From Agarophyton chilense (taxonomy: Eukaryota; Rhodophyta; Florideophyceae; Gracilariales; Gracilariaceae), in the NCBI GenBank assembly GCA_030374765.1, contig JARGXX010000025.1, forward strand, positions 434,001 to 498,000: a DNA stretch of 64,000 nt, written 5' to 3'. Of this stretch, positions 29,501-42,041 are shown piece after piece. Numbering within the stretch: the first letter of the stretch is position 1; each line of letters starts with the position of its first letter. The notes under the pieces are model-generated. The model ran no database searches. It was given only the letters and a program-made list of their open reading frames with translations, and was not told the DNA's origin. The translations under genes and the position numbers were made by a program.

Positions 29501-31400
29501 CGGTAAAGCTATGCCGAACGTGTGCGATTGATCGCGTGAAACTATATAAGAAGAGGAAAAAGATGACTCTATTCCCGGCGAAGGCGCCTCTACAATTCGT
29601 CAGCATCGACATACTTGGAGAGCTAATTCGTTCCAATCAAGGATATCGCTACCTACTGCTAATTACGGATCGATTCTCGAAGCTTTTACGGACCGTACCG
29701 TTGAAGAGGATAACCGCCTTGGTAAAAGCTCAGGCTTTCATAAAACACTGGGTGTATGTGTACGGACCGCCGGAAGTTCTGCTATCAGATAATGGAAAAC
29801 AGTTTGGCGCTATGTTCTTTCAGAACGTATGCCGAATGTTAGAATATTAGGCATCAGGAACGTGTTTACCACGACCTACCATCCACAGTGTAATGGTCAG
29901 GTCGAACGCTACAACCCTACGTTATTAGCCGCTCTTCGGCATTACATTGCGGATCACCCTAAGGAGTGGGATATGTACACAGACACACTCTGCTATACGT
30001 ACAACGCGCAAGTTCATACGTCTACCAAGGCGGCTCCTTTTGATCTCGTGATATCACGTAACCTACCGTCACTGCGTATGAGGTTGGATGAAGTCAAGGA
30101 AGACAAACCGACACCGGAACAGAACCATCTGAGGTGGAGAATCGACCTGAGGTTAAGGACAGAGCAGGCGGGTCCAGAATTAGCGAAAACGCAAGCTCGT
30201 TACAAACGTAATTCGAACGACCGACGTCGAAGACAGTTGTCAGATCTCAGGGTCGGAAGATACAGCTTTCTTCGCGTGGCACGGCTTGAGAAGCAGGATG
30301 GACCACGTCATAAGTTGCTACCGGTAGAATCCAGACCTTTCAAGGTAATGGAGCTCACCAATAACACAGTAGTCCTGAAGACAGGAGAGGACGTTGAACG
30401 ATTTTCGCGCGATCGTGTTGAAACCGCACCAGACAACCCGGAAACCCAGGAAACTGAGAAAGAAAGCACTGTCCATTAGCAGGAACGGGAGCTACCCGTC
30501 GAACCAGACGATCAGCCTCCCGTGGCACACGGCACTGACACGGCTCGTGATCTCCCTCTGCGCGGCAGTACAAGGGCATCCAATGGCAATTCTCCGAAAA
30601 ATCTGAATAAGCCCCGTGGCAAGAGCCAGCTCTCTGGTACGACCACAGTACCTGATGACAGGAAAGATATTTTTCAAATTTGGTCCATTTAGATCCGGTG
30701 CGGAAGCGGCTGCACACACGCCATCACTCGTTCAAGTTGAACCGTGAAGTGGAGCGCCACTCTCTGAGCGATCGCGCTCGGCAGCCACCCGAAGAGAAGG
30801 AGGCGTATGAAGCTAAACCTCCATTGATGGTGGATGCACCCCCAGCCGAACCCTCGGTGAAGAAGCCCAGTTTGGTTCAGAACCCTCAGAAGGACAGACA
30901 GAACAAGAAATGTGAAGAAAAACCGATAACCGTTAACCCGACGACTGTGCAGTCAGAAGCCGAGATCGACGCTACAGAGGCACAAGAAGGCCCTCCCTCA
31001 GCTGTCCGAACAGAGTATCCAGGTTCAACCTGAAGGTATAGGGAGTTCCCAAGCGCCCTCTCGAAAGGGTAAAGGCAACGAAAACATTGTCATATCCCGT
31101 CAGGATTCAACGCGTTCGTTTGTCAGACGGTATAAGCCGGTGAACCGAAACCTCGCTCCATCCGCCGAAACCCCGCGCCATCAGCCGAAACGTTGGGAAA
31201 TGCCCAGGAATACGTCATGGATCGCATCATAGATCACGGCGAAGACGAAGACACCCACAGACTACTGTATCGTATCCGTTGGTACGGTTCTCCTCCGTAA
31301 GCGGATACTTGGGAGCCCATAACTCATATCCCGCGCTCACATGTTGTGCGTTATCATTGTCGCAATCGATTACCACTTCCTGCCCAGATCGACACCGCGA
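26540..31400 (+). pseudogene. Protease-RT-RNase H-integrase-chromodomain region of element A
   Basis: Recognisable blocks in chromovirus order: aspartic protease (DTGGGPSFIRISELG), RT entry (RAGRRTRQIEEDNVAKML) and RT core (LYRFKWMPFGLTNAPATFQ), RNase H (NLPYSLDTDSSEYQVGCALF), integrase zinc/DDE core (CRTCAIDRVK, FVSIDILGELI, YHPQCNGQVERYNP), then a chromodomain (HRLLYRIRWYG) at about 31.2 kb. The chromodomain makes this a chromovirus, a class whose integrase is tethered to modified chromatin. The region is broken in several places. Confidence 0.85.
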
Positions 31401-31592
31401 TGATGGGCTTTCTAGACGCGATTTCGTGGAGCTACTGCTAATTCCCTTTCCCCTCAGAAGAAGAAGAAGACGAGAAGACTCGAGAAAAAGAAGAAAAAGT
31501 ACTTAGGAACACGTGAAGTCATGGAAATAGAAGAATTCGGTTTATCTTATCGCCTCAAGGGTGTTGACGACATCTAAATTCGGTCACGATAC

Positions 31593-33164
31593 TTACCCGC
31601 GTGTATGGTTATTCAGCATGCCGGTAAGATCAGCACGATCTCCTTGCATCTGTTCTTCGGGGAAGCCCGCGTGTAAGAGGAATTGTCTCAACCGTGCCAA
31701 AAAGGGATCCTCCTCATCGCTCGGTTGTAGGGCGAACCCATGATGGTACCCCACCGACGGGTTGAGCCCCGATGCCATAGCCTTTGGTGGCGAAGCAGCT
31801 GTCATAGGCGCAGTACCGGATAGTTCGGGTTCATCCTCGAAATCTAGTTCAGCATCAGCACCGGAAGCTTCTTCATACTCCTGATCTGCAAAATCAGAAG
31901 GTGTGGACTCGAACACATATCCTGTACGCTGATTTTGAGGGCTCTCCCTAGGATTCGCAAGAAGTTCACGAGCCTGATCAAACGTGATTATCTGGCCTGT
32001 CCAGGGATTGTACAATACAAAGTCTCCAGCATTAGCTGTGCGTCCCGGCAAATGATCTTGATGGCGCACCCTTGTGCCTCTAGCTGATTGCTCCAATGGA
32101 ATCCCATGCCAGTCGGTACTGTCGATCAAGTCTACCAAGAGTAGGAATTCGTCATATTTGGCACGGAACCCCAACACAAGGGAAAGATTGAGTTGTCTCG
32201 CATATCTCCGCGCTGTTGGCGACATGTACCAAACCCGATAGGTATGGTATGTTCCCCAGAGGATATACGCTGCCATCTTGGCAATGAAATCGGAGAACCC
32301 GACCGTCCAGTATCCCGAGAACGGGTCGTTGATCAACGCGGAACCGATATAGGTTATGGCAGGAGAAAGCTCCACCGGACATGCACCAGGGCTCTCGATC
32401 TCCGCCCATTGTTCTGGCAGCGCGACATACCGTCCCACGCGAGCATTCCGCCTAAATCGATCAATCTCGATCATTTTGTATGGGACCAGGTATCCCAAAC
32501 GGGATCTCGTACGTCGTTCCCAACGAGGATAATCCCAGTATGGAATGTCTCTCTTATGGAGGAAGCGGAAGTCCGCACGGAGCAAGGGCCGGCGAAAGCA
32601 GAGTGCCGCGTTGCGTACATCGCGTAAGCCGCACCATTCGTCGACGTCGACTTCGTATAACGTTTCGATGTACGAGTATCCTTCACCATTCGTGCAAGCC
32701 ATCCAAGGATCCAAATTCCAATCTCCAGTGAGAACGACAGTGCTAATAAACCGGTGCAGACGCTGGTTTATCAGCTTGGTGAGCCGAGTGTGGGCTTCGT
32801 CCATACGTTCGTTGGTGTACCGGGCAATCGCGTTATATGGCAAAGCACAGTGCGTAAGCCAGTCGTGGCTGCGGATAGCCGCAAACGGAAGGCCGTCAGG
32901 AAGGTAACCGCTGAAGACGTGTCGGTTGATCAACGCGTCATCGCCAAAAGCGACTGGGTCAAATCAGGGAGCCTCCGCGAAGAAGTCAGAATCGTTGAGA
33001 GGGTCTCGTCCCACCAAGTCCGCGGGATGCGGATAGTTGCGCTGAGCCCGACGAGACGGTGCTCGAATGATCCCAGCGGAGGATACATAAGCCGCATTCG
33101 ACATCACACCTGAAGCCAAAGGCTGTAAGGGAAAGGATTGAAAAGCCACGCGAGGAGACTGCAT
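31593..33164 (-). CDS. Antisense-strand frame in the 3' region of element A (unknown function)
   Basis: A long minus-strand coding region lies between the chromodomain and the 3' LTR of plus-strand element A. Its largest open block is about 446 codons. Composition is that of a real folded protein: many Trp and Tyr (VLTGDWNLDPWMA, LPEQWAEIESPGACP, FSDFIAKMAAYILWGTYHTY), then a short conserved-looking AGDFVLYNPWTGQIITFDQA patch and an acidic, Pro-rich C-terminus. The N-terminal side is cut by the insertion of element B at 33169 and continues beyond it at about 42047-42190. I recognise no known domain. Antisense ORFs (aORFs) at this place are known from some plant Ty3 lineages (Tat/Ogre, Retand), but I cannot say this one is related. 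Treated as part of a fossil element. Confidence 0.55.
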
Positions 33165-33168
33165 TGAC

Positions 33169-33605
33169 TGTAACGCAATGACTGTTGGGTCAGCGTACGG
33201 GTCTCAACCGGTGTTAGCGTGGTAGAGCGGGTCCTAAGGTTCGAATCGTTGACGGCGGCACCCCCAGAGTACTTGGTGCAATGGGCTGGCGTTTACTGCG
33301 TAGTCCTACAGGTTGGAGCTACGGAAACGATGGCTTGAAGACCAAAGGGTGGAACTAATATACCAAAGAGGGTAATTTAGTATCCTAACGGTGCCTACCG
33401 CACTCTAAGGGAGAAGCGTCACTCGAGCCAAGTAAATAGTACTGACGAGGTGCTGAAATCTCCCTGGCACTGTACTGCTAATCTATTACACTAAATAAAA
33501 GAAATTAATAATCTACATCAGTCCACCTGAGGTCGACCCATCCACGTGTCATCTGCAAGATCCTGGCAGCTTACAGGACTCAAGTGTTATCACCGCTTCT
33601 TCACA
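33169..33605 (-). repeat. 3' LTR of element B
   Basis: 437 bp. Read on the minus strand it follows a polypurine tract (AAGGAGGGAGATA, just right of 33605) and ends at the TTGAC duplication. It contains the tRNA-like boxes described separately (B box at 33238-33248 on the plus strand). Confidence 0.92.
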
Positions 33606-34720
33606 TATCTCCCTCCTTAGGATGTGACTGTCGCGGCGAAGTCCAAATTTCTTCACACCTTCTTGGGAGTCTGGCTCTAACTGGACCTATGGGTGAACCT
33701 TCAATCTTGCCTTCGGGGTCGGAATGCCGTGATCCTGAGCATCCTAATGGCCTGGACACGAGCGGTGACGTGCCCTACATGTCGCCGTTTTATGACCATG
33801 CCGAGGGTGAGTTGTTCTCGTTACCAGTGGGCGCGACGGAGCGTCGCATCGCCAACATCCTCGAGGGTACCAGTGCGTAAGAGCTGGCCCTTGGCGCCAG
33901 GCTGGCAATTAGTTCACTTAAGGTACTGTACGCGCACCGGGGGGAGGGTTCCTTGCCGCTTTTCCTATCTTTCGGTATTCCTTTGGCGACCCTACACGCG
34001 TTGTCCGCCGTGAATCACGGTGCGCACTTCGTCCATTCAAGGTCACGTCAGTCATCCTGCCCGATTTGGTCTCATCATTCCTTCTTTCCGTCGCGGTATT
34101 CCTCCATTGGTCGCGTGCGATGCCGCGATCGCCTTATAGGCCGGTCGGATATGGCATTCTCTCTCCGGACTATGTCTCTTCCGTCGGTTATCCTATCCAT
34201 TTCCCGGCGGACCAACCTGTGGACAGCGGCAATATGGCTTCGAACAACCAAGCGGGGAGCTCCTCGGGATACCAAGTGGCTTATGAGCGCCCCAGGGGCC
34301 GCTATGACGATACCATCGGTTGAGATCCGCAAACAGTGCCTCATGCCCTTCTGCCATCTCGTTGGTAATACTGCCTCAATGGACATTGCGAAAGTCCTGA
34401 GGGAAGCTTGCTTCTGGGCGCGTTGCTCGGTGCACTACGCCGCGGTGGTCCAACAAGGTCAAGATGCGAAAACCGGTATGGTCAATATCCTGCAGAAAAA
34501 TGCCCAAGTGATGTCCCAGAGGATTACTGCCGACTTGGATGCCCGGTATGGTCTCCATTTGAGTGACCGGGGTGTTTTCGGTGGTGACAATAGTTTCTCA
34601 GGTGAATCTCCGCAGAAGAGCGTTCCCGGCTCGCTGGGTCCGGTTCAGATGGTCCAGTTGGCTCCTCGGGTGACCCTAGTCCCGGATTTGCTCCTGCAGG
34701 TTTTAATGGGGACGACGTAG
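33584..34720 (+). other. Opposite-strand open frames in the 3' region of element B
   Basis: Between the chromodomain and the 3' LTR of minus-strand element B, the plus strand carries coding-like sequence, most clearly a helical stretch near 34.38-34.57 kb (ASMDIAKVLREACFWARC, MVNILQKNAQVMSQRIT) and a Ser/Tyr/Pro-rich part near 34.1-34.3 kb. No known domain is recognised. It occupies the same relative place and has the same opposite polarity as the antisense frame of element A, although the two do not look alike to the eye. It is broken. Confidence 0.4.
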
Positions 34721-35057
34721 CTACTCCTGCGCCGCCCTAGTGATTCCTGTTGGTGTTCGAAGCGCTTCTGCGAACTTTGAGGTCATATCGAGGGCTGTTA
34801 GGCCTCTGTTAGTTACTCGAATATGTTAAATAAAGTAGTGCTTGTTCTTTCCCAAAGTCTTTCTTGTATCTCAAACATGCGTGCCCCGGGACAGCTTCCA
34901 AGCTTGGGAGCGTCTCAGGCCATCCTCAGGTGTCTCCGAAGGACTGACCTTGTTCCCTGATGCGGGAGCTACGACGAACCGTCGTGTCGGGAGGCTGTTT
35001 GGGAAGCGTTTTGGGATTATTCGGACCAATGGTTGCCCCCTCCTGAAAACTGCGCTC

Positions 35058-38000
35058 CTAGGGGCTGATTCTGTGCCAATAGCGGGCGATAAATTTAGCC
35101 GGAATGGTTTGAGGCTCTTGCCAAGTATCTTTCTCAGGTGTGTAGCCGAACCAACGGACGCGATAGCGCATAGTTCCATCTTCTCCCAAACCGGCGGAGA
35201 TGAGGCGCTCGAGCACATATTCCGGTTGATGTTCATCCTCTGGAAGGAGAGTGTAGTCCAGAGTGGCGAATCCATCAGAATCGGTTGGGAGCGATGGGTC
35301 ATAGTAGTTGGTACTGACCATCGTGTCTGTGGGGCTAGTCGAGTCCTTGGGAACTGCCTTAGAGAGTGTGGGGGCTTGAGCGTCGACCTGAGGTCGTGGT
35401 GCTTCCGTTGGGCCAGGCGGCTGGGACTTTGGTGGTCTGGAAGAGCTGGGAGCTCGTGTCACGCAGTCAATAGACACGGTGTCCTATGGACCGTCAATGA
35501 GCAGCTTGACGGTGTGTTCATTGGCCTTAAGGACATTGTATGGTCCTGTAGAGCGGGGTAAGAGCTTCCGCGTAGTGTCCTCAAGTTCTTCACCGTCCTG
35601 CGGTGGCCGGTCCAAGTAAACCAGGTCTCCTTTCCAAAAGATCGGTGTTTTCCAAACGGCTTTGTCGAAATTGAACTTGTAGCGCCGTTGGGCTTTGGTT
35701 AGTATAGTTCTGGCCGATTGGAGAATGCGGTCAATGCGTCGGCGCCAGTAGCGCTTTGCCTTGGTCGGAGTCATTCTTTCGTTCATGTCCTGGGGTATGA
35801 TAGACTCGTGAAAGTCAACAGCTATCGGCGGCGGCGCTCTCGTTAGCGTTCATTCAAAAGGCGTTGTCCCTGTGGAAGCGTGCACCTGCGTGTTGTAGGC
35901 ATAAACAATTGGCTCAACGTAGTCGTCCCAGTCCAATTGGTGCTCCGAAATGTAATGCGCCAATCGGTCCAGAAGGGTGCGGTTGAAGGGTTCGGCTTGG
36001 CCATTGCTCTGCGGGTGGTACGCCGTGGTGGTCATATGTTTGATTTCTAAGGTAGTACAAACGTGTGAGAAGAATTTGGATACAAACTGGCTGCCGTTAT
36101 CTGTAAGGAGGTATAGTGGCATGCCATATGAATATACCCATTGGGACAAGAAGGACGTGTGGACATCCGTGGCCGTTGTCTTCCCTAGGTGTAGGGCTCG
36201 GGTAAGTTTGGTACACCTATCGGTTATAACCAAAACAATCCGTATCTCATGGGACGACTTAGGCAAAGGCTCAAGTATATCAATTGCAACAAATTCCATC
36301 GGACTTGCGGCGGGGAAGAGATTCAATTTGGCCTGATGGTTGGCGTGAGACCCTCGGATTTGGGCGCAAGAGGTACAGTTCCGTGCGGTTTTCCATAGGT
36401 CCTGCGCCATAAGTGGCCAGTAGAAGAACTTCCTTAGGCTCTGGTACATTCGTCCGTCTCCAGGGTGACCAGCCAAGCGAGGTAAATGGGCGAGGTGTAG
36501 GAATCGCGCCCTTAGTGGACCTGGTATAGCCCGTTGGAGTGCGCAATATGGCGGTGCGTGGCAACACAGTAGTCCAAATCGGTCATAGTTGAATAGGCAT
36601 CCAGGGGTTCCTACCAATTGGGCTTTTTTCCTTGCAGTACTCGTCTTCGACCTGCGCCTTTAGGAGTTTCTTAATAGTTATAGGGAGGGGCTCTTTTCCT
36701 CCGGGGCTATCGCATGAACCTGAGGTGGTGTCATATTAAGCTGTACGGGCTCCCAGTCCAATAAGTATTCTTCGTTCTCTTTTACCTCAGGATCATCAGA
36801 TTGGACATTACCCATAAGGTCATCCGTTTACGTATAACCCTGAGGTCCATCATCTGTAAAGGGGGTAGGAACTAGGTCGTCCAATGGGGGGTCATCAGTT
36901 CCGTCGGTAATGATTCGCGACAGGGCATCTGCTGCCTGGTGCTTGATGCCTGGCCTATAGGTTATCTCGTAGTCATATTCTGACAGCCTGAGGCGCCACG
37001 TAGCGAGGCGACTCGATGCATCGGTCATATTGAGTAGCCAGCGGAGTGAGTCATGGTCTGTCCTAATGGTAAACCTGGTTCCCTCGACGTACGGAGGGAG
37101 TGTCAAAACGGACCATATGATGGCTAGATATTCCTTCTCGGTCGTACTGAAGTTTCGCTCCGCGCTGGTGAGCGTTCTGCTCCAGTGGCGAATAGGTCGA
37201 TAGTCCTTCGGTGACTCCTTTTCCTGTAGCAGTGCACAACCCACTTGGACATCAGAGGCATCTGTGTTAAGTACAAAAGTCCTATTGGGTTTTGGTAAAG
37301 GCAATTTAGGTGGGTTCAGCAATTTTTCCTTTAGGGTCTGAAATGCCTCGTACTGGTCGTCCGTCAGGGCTTCGAACTCCGAAGGTGTTCCCTTCTTCAG
37401 CATCGCGTTGAGAGGGGCCGAAATCTTGGCAAACCCTTGGACGAACCGTCGGTAAACGGTGCACAAGCCCAAGAAGAATCTTAGTTCCGTGTGGGTCCTA
37501 GGAGGTTTAGCCTGGCGAATCGCATTCGTTATCCGTGTGGCCACTTTTAGCTTTTCTGGGAGGAAGACGTGACCGAGATAGTCCACTGAGGCCTGGAAGA
37601 AAGCGCATTTGCAGAGTTTCAGTATTACTCCAGCGTCCTGTAAGATTGTTAGCACCTCCGTCAGGTGGCGAAAGTGTTCCTTTTCGATCCGTGAGAAGAT
37701 TATAACGTCATCCAAAATGACCGGGGCGAACTTTCGTTTGACTCTGGACAGTATAATGTCCATTACCCGTTGGAAAGTGGCTGGTGCATTATTAAAACCG
37801 AAGGGCATGCGAGTAAATCTGAACAGACCTTCCTGGGTGGTAAAGTTTGTTAGCGCTCTCGTTTCTTCGGCCAAAGGGATTTGCCAATATACCGAGTTAG
37901 CGTCCAGTGTTGTAAATACGACAGCTTCGCCTAAGGAAACCAGACAGTCGTCCATGCGGGGTATCGGGTATGAGTCCCTCCTGGTTAGTGCGATCAGCTT

Positions 38001-38237
38001 CCTGTAGTGGACACAGAACCTGACGGAGTCATCTTTCTTCGCCACGAGGACAAGGGGACTTGCCCATTGGGATTGGTTTGGACGCGCTGGCTCTATGACT
38101 TGAGCTTTGCGCATCTTGTCCCTCTGGTCGGCGACTAATTCCCTACCTTTAAGGCCGGTACGGTACGGGTGCTGGAACTGTAGACTAGCATCATCCTGAA
38201 GGTCAATGCGGTGTGCATTGGCTCTGATTGTGCCCAA
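35058..38237 (-). pseudogene. RT-RNase H-integrase-chromodomain region of element B
   Basis: RT core (PFGFNNAPATFQRVMD, VILDDVIIFSR), RNase H (FVLNTDASDVQVGCALLQ), integrase with an incomplete-looking zinc motif and DDE core (FVAIDILEPLPK, LTDNGSQFVSKF, YHPQSNGQAEPFN), and a C-terminal chromodomain (YRVRWFGYTPEKDTWQEP). The RT-RNase H part is a single open stretch of about 470 codons, so this copy is better kept than element A, but the polyprotein as a whole is broken. Confidence 0.88.
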
Positions 38238-38378
38238 TCAACCTGACCACATGGCCTGGTATTCCCTGCGGAGATGAAGTACCTGGGGCCTGTAAGACTC
38301 GAATTCTTCGCCGATGGCGACCGTTTCCTCCCAAGAGTCGACGTCCTCGTCGGGAGTTGGCGTCGCAATATTATCCAT

Positions 38379-41300
38379 TTAGGCCTCCATAATAGCCATG
38401 GGCGCGGGTAGAGTGATACCAATCACTTTACTTTTAGGTAATTGCACTGGTTTATCTCGGAAGATGCTGATTGTGACCAAAAAGGGCCTAGTGGGGTGGA
38501 TGTCCATTACTCCCTTGGCCATCAATGTGAGGTGCTTCATAATCGTTTTCGGGTGGTTCTGAATCGTTACGAGAGCTGAGGACTGGGAATGGACCAATAC
38601 AGCGATTTGGGTGATCGGCGGTATCGTTATGGACTTTGAAAAGCGAACCTTATTGGACTTCCTGTTTTCGGGGACAACCGCTCGTTTGCGGTTGGCTTCT
38701 GGCCCTGGGGCGGAACCAGTTATGGAGTTGAAAGGTGCGCGGTAGAATGCGACTTTCCTACGGCCTGGATAAATGGCCTTAATGTATCGATCGATAAAGG
38801 AAGTCCCTAGGATTGCCTCGCCGCTCAAGTTAGGACATACAAGAAACCACGTGTGGACTTTGAATTGTCCTGCCTGGAGGAAAAGTGGTACTATCCCTTT
38901 AATGTACATTTGTCTACGTGATGCATCGGTAATCCTTCGGGTCTTCCTTGCGTGAACGAAATCTTGCCACCCCAGTGGGAGCAGCTCAGGATGGACCAAG
39001 TTGGGACCAGCGCCTTTGTCCAATACAGCTGTGGTCACTCGAGAGTTGTTGTAACGAAGTCCTACGGTAGCTCGAACTTTATAGTTCTCCTTCCTGAGGA
39101 TATCGACGGGGTCGTTACTGTGTTACAATTGTGGTTCATCCTGAGTGGTCCATTGTGTGTGGTTCGTATTGGGAGGTGAGGAGCTCTTTGGCTCATGACC
39201 GCCCAATTGATTGAGGAAGGGGCTTAAAGGAGGAGGATTTGCCTCGAGTCGACCCTCTAGGAGTTTTCCGATGGGATTTCCGTTTCTTCGTGAGGATAGG
39301 GTTCTTCCACGAGGTCGTCCGTAGAATCTACAATGGCGTGGACCGGTGGGGCTTTGATCGGAGCATCCGGCGTTGTGGCATAGCGTGAGCTTCCAGGGGT
39401 GCCTATGGTTCGTTGCTGTGCTCTGTTATATATTCCTTCGGATCACCGCACCCCAGTAATTCTGTTCCATTAGGGCTAGGAGGGTTTCACGTGCGCCGTC
39501 AGGCAGATACCTTGTACTGTCACAGGGCTGGGTCACTGACAGGCAGAGGAAGCAGGGCCTTGGGGAGCGAACAAAAACGTTTTTTCGGGGCGGAAAGGGA
39601 GAATACTTGGGTATGGGTGGTTCAGTGGTCGCTGTAGTTCCCTGGGAGGTATATGATGGGGACCCGGATGAAGGAGCACGGAAATTGACCGCGAGGACGT
39701 CTCCCGAATCGGCGTAATGGAGTGAAGCATCCATGTCCGACCCCGCGGAGCTAACCAAATGGGCTTGGTTGGGTTCAGGCAATGGATTAGCGTGTCCTCT
39801 GCTTATATCAGCGTTGCGCCTGGAAGTCTTGTAGGTTTTGCCATAACCCTCGGCGTAGGTAAAGAGCCTTCGGAAGGAGTATTGCGGGTTCTCCATGTGT
39901 TAATTGCGCACATGTGTCCGAATGGCAAGGAGCAATCCCGTGATGAAGTGACGTTTAAGCCGTTCTTCGGAGAACAAGTTTGCACATCGGTAAGCTCTCT
40001 TCCAAAGGTCGTCTGCAAAAGCCGATTCGGTCATGTTGGAGGTCTGCCTAGAGGATATTACTTCCTGGTGGGCATCCATTATAACGTCATCCGTGGCGTA
40101 AGTTTCCGAGAGGTAATGAACAACCCGAGGGCATGACCCGAGGAGCTCACGGTCTTGAGCATCGACGAGGTCATTTATGCCAGATATCTTCGAAACTACT
40201 CGGTCACGCGCCTGTCCTGTGAAGAAGAATTGGAAAAGGTACAGAGCGGCGCCCTCGTGGACACCGTTCTCATCGCAGGTCATAAGGAACAAACTGAGAA
40301 ACCTAAGGATGGAAATGGGATTGGAACCCGAAAACTTGTCCGTAATGGCTAGTTGCATCCGTTTGGCCCACTTGGCGATTCTGCGAGCCACCGAACCAGA
40401 ATATTTCGGGGACCCGTCCGCCAGCAGGTAATTCCGGTAGTCCAGAACCTTAAGAAAAAGTTCATTGGTTGTTGTCGGTGGTCTGAGGCCTCCAACAGAA
40501 GCCTCATCCACTTCCGAGTCGGTCGTTTCGCTTGAGGCCGATTCGGAATCACTCGTGTCCGAATGGTCTCTTCTCTTGCTTCTTCTGTTCTTCTTTCTTC
40601 TGCGGTTACTTCTTTTCTTTCCAGCGGAGTAGGGACCTTAAGGATCGATCTCTCTATCAGATCGGATGGAGCCCTGAGGTCGCTGTACCTTATATAATCC
40701 GTCGGGTGGGGCCATCGGTCCGTCTTCTAGACACGGAGCTTCTCTTATGCTCCTCGCTTGTACTTCCCGTGGATTCTCCTGATGGGCAATTTGTCTCTCA
40801 TCTAGACGCGGAGCTTCTCTTCTGCTCCTAGATTGTCCCACCATGGGGTTTTCCTGATGGTATTCCCGGCGAGGGGCGGATAATTCCGCCGCTCCTGGGG
40901 GTTCGGTAGAGGGTTGCCATATGGAGACCGGATGGATAATTTGTGGTGGAGTGGTCCTAGGGACCAATTTTCTTCCCTGGCAGGTGACGGCTCCTTGAAC
41001 GGCCTATAGGAGGGAGTATATGAATAAGTCGGACTCCAATACCTTAGGGACGATTCGCGCGATGAGGTAATCCGTATGGTCAGCGATCGCCGTAGCGAGT
41101 CGCACGTCCATACTAGAATCCATATGAGTTGAGCAGAGCTCACGGAGTTGGGGCAAGAGAAGGTCAGCAAGACCTGCGGGCAGGTTTTTTCGAATTCCTT
41201 CGGTCTGGGGGGTTTGTCCTTGAGGTGTACCTGGCCTAGAGGTGGCCCTGGTGAGGCATTCTCGTAAACTCGCTGCCACCGTGAGTTCTTCGTGAATCGT

Positions 41301-41411
41301 GTCAGGGTTATCCAGTGGGGTCAGTACTTCTTGCGGCTGGCTCCTCGTGCTCCTGCGGTCGCTAGCCGTATCAACCTGAGGGTCAGGCGACATCGCCGGC
41401 GTTGTAGTCAC
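38379..41411 (-). pseudogene. Gag and protease region of element B
   Basis: A Ty3-type gag capsid-like domain is seen at about 40.5-39.9 kb (LSLFLMTCDENGVHEGAALY, FADDLWKRAYRCANLF), preceded by a Thr/Gln/Pro-rich leader starting near 41.4 kb. An aspartic-protease-like domain is at about 39.0-38.4 kb (LGTSFIDRYIKAIYPGRRK). The region is broken in places. Confidence 0.65.
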
Positions 41412-41595
41412 ACTTCGTCCTGCCGTAGGAGTCCTATGGTCTTGTCAGTTGGGTGTGTTTCTTGCATCCATAATGGCGGTTGCTTCGGTACTTCTGGTCC
41501 GTTCGAGAATTAAACCAAAGGTTTGAATCCGGATAATTCTTCGTTCCAGTGGTCCGTTCAATTATTCCAAAGGTTTCTAAGTCGGGAGACCAAAA

Positions 41596-42041
41596 TGTAA
41601 CACAATGACTGTTGGATCAGCGTACAGGTGTCGACCGGTGGTAGCGTGGTAGAGCGGGTCCTAAGGTTCGAATCCTTGACGGCGGCACTCCCAGAGTACT
41701 TGGTGCAATGGGCTGGCGTTTACTGCGTAGTTCTAAAGGTTGGAGCCACGGAAACGATGGCTTGAAGACCAAAGGGTGGAACTAATATACCAAAGGGGGT
41801 TATTTAGTATTCTAACGCTGCCTACCGTACTCTAAGGGAGAAGCGTCACTCGAGCCAAGTAAATAGTACTGGCGAGGCGCTGAGTTCTCCCGGACACTGT
41901 ATTGCTAATATATTACACTAATTAAAATAAACTAATAATCTACCTGAGTCCACCTGAGGTCGACCCGTCCACGTGTCACCTGCAAGATCTTTCGAGGCCC
42001 GCCAGCTTACAGGGCTCAAGCGTTATCATCGCTCCTTTACA
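41596..42041 (-). repeat. 5' LTR of element B
   Basis: 446 bp, bordered on the right by the TTGAC duplication and on the left, in minus reading, by TTT and then the primer-binding site TGGTCTCCCGACTTAG (41592-41577), which almost equals that of element A. Confidence 0.92.
41643..41675 (+). promoter_or_regulatory. tRNA-like Pol III A/B-box sequence inside the LTR of element B
   Basis: On the plus strand, antisense to element B, AGCGTGGTAGAGCGGG resembles a shortened tRNA D arm/A box, and GGTTCGAATCC at 41665-41675 is a perfect B box (T-arm) consensus. Both are kept in the 3' LTR (33216-33248, one change in the B box). The anticodon arm is absent, so it cannot fold as a tRNA. It may be a remnant of a tRNA or SINE head captured by the LTR. 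Confidence 0.45.

Larger units (their letters stand above)
33169..42041 (-). mobile_element. Ty3/gypsy chromovirus B, complete insertion nested in element A
   Basis: 8873 bp with LTRs at 41596-42041 (5') and 33169-33605 (3'), both TGTAA/TGTGA ... ending CA in the minus reading, and a perfect 5-bp target-site duplication TTGAC on both sides (33164-33168 and 42042-42046). Minus-strand order: LTR, primer-binding site, gag (about 41.4-39.9 kb), protease (39.0-38.4), RT-RNase H (38.2-36.8), integrase (36.6-35.5), chromodomain (about 35.3-35.1), a region with open frames on the opposite strand (34.7-33.6), polypurine tract, LTR. By hand count the LTRs differ at about 36 of 437 positions plus one short indel (about 8%). 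The structure is whole; the genes are broken in several places. It landed in the antisense frame of element A. Confidence 0.92.

Noticed and set aside
34842-35561. 239-codon plus-strand frame in element B
   Set aside because: Antisense to the chromodomain end of element B, which is recognisable on the minus strand.
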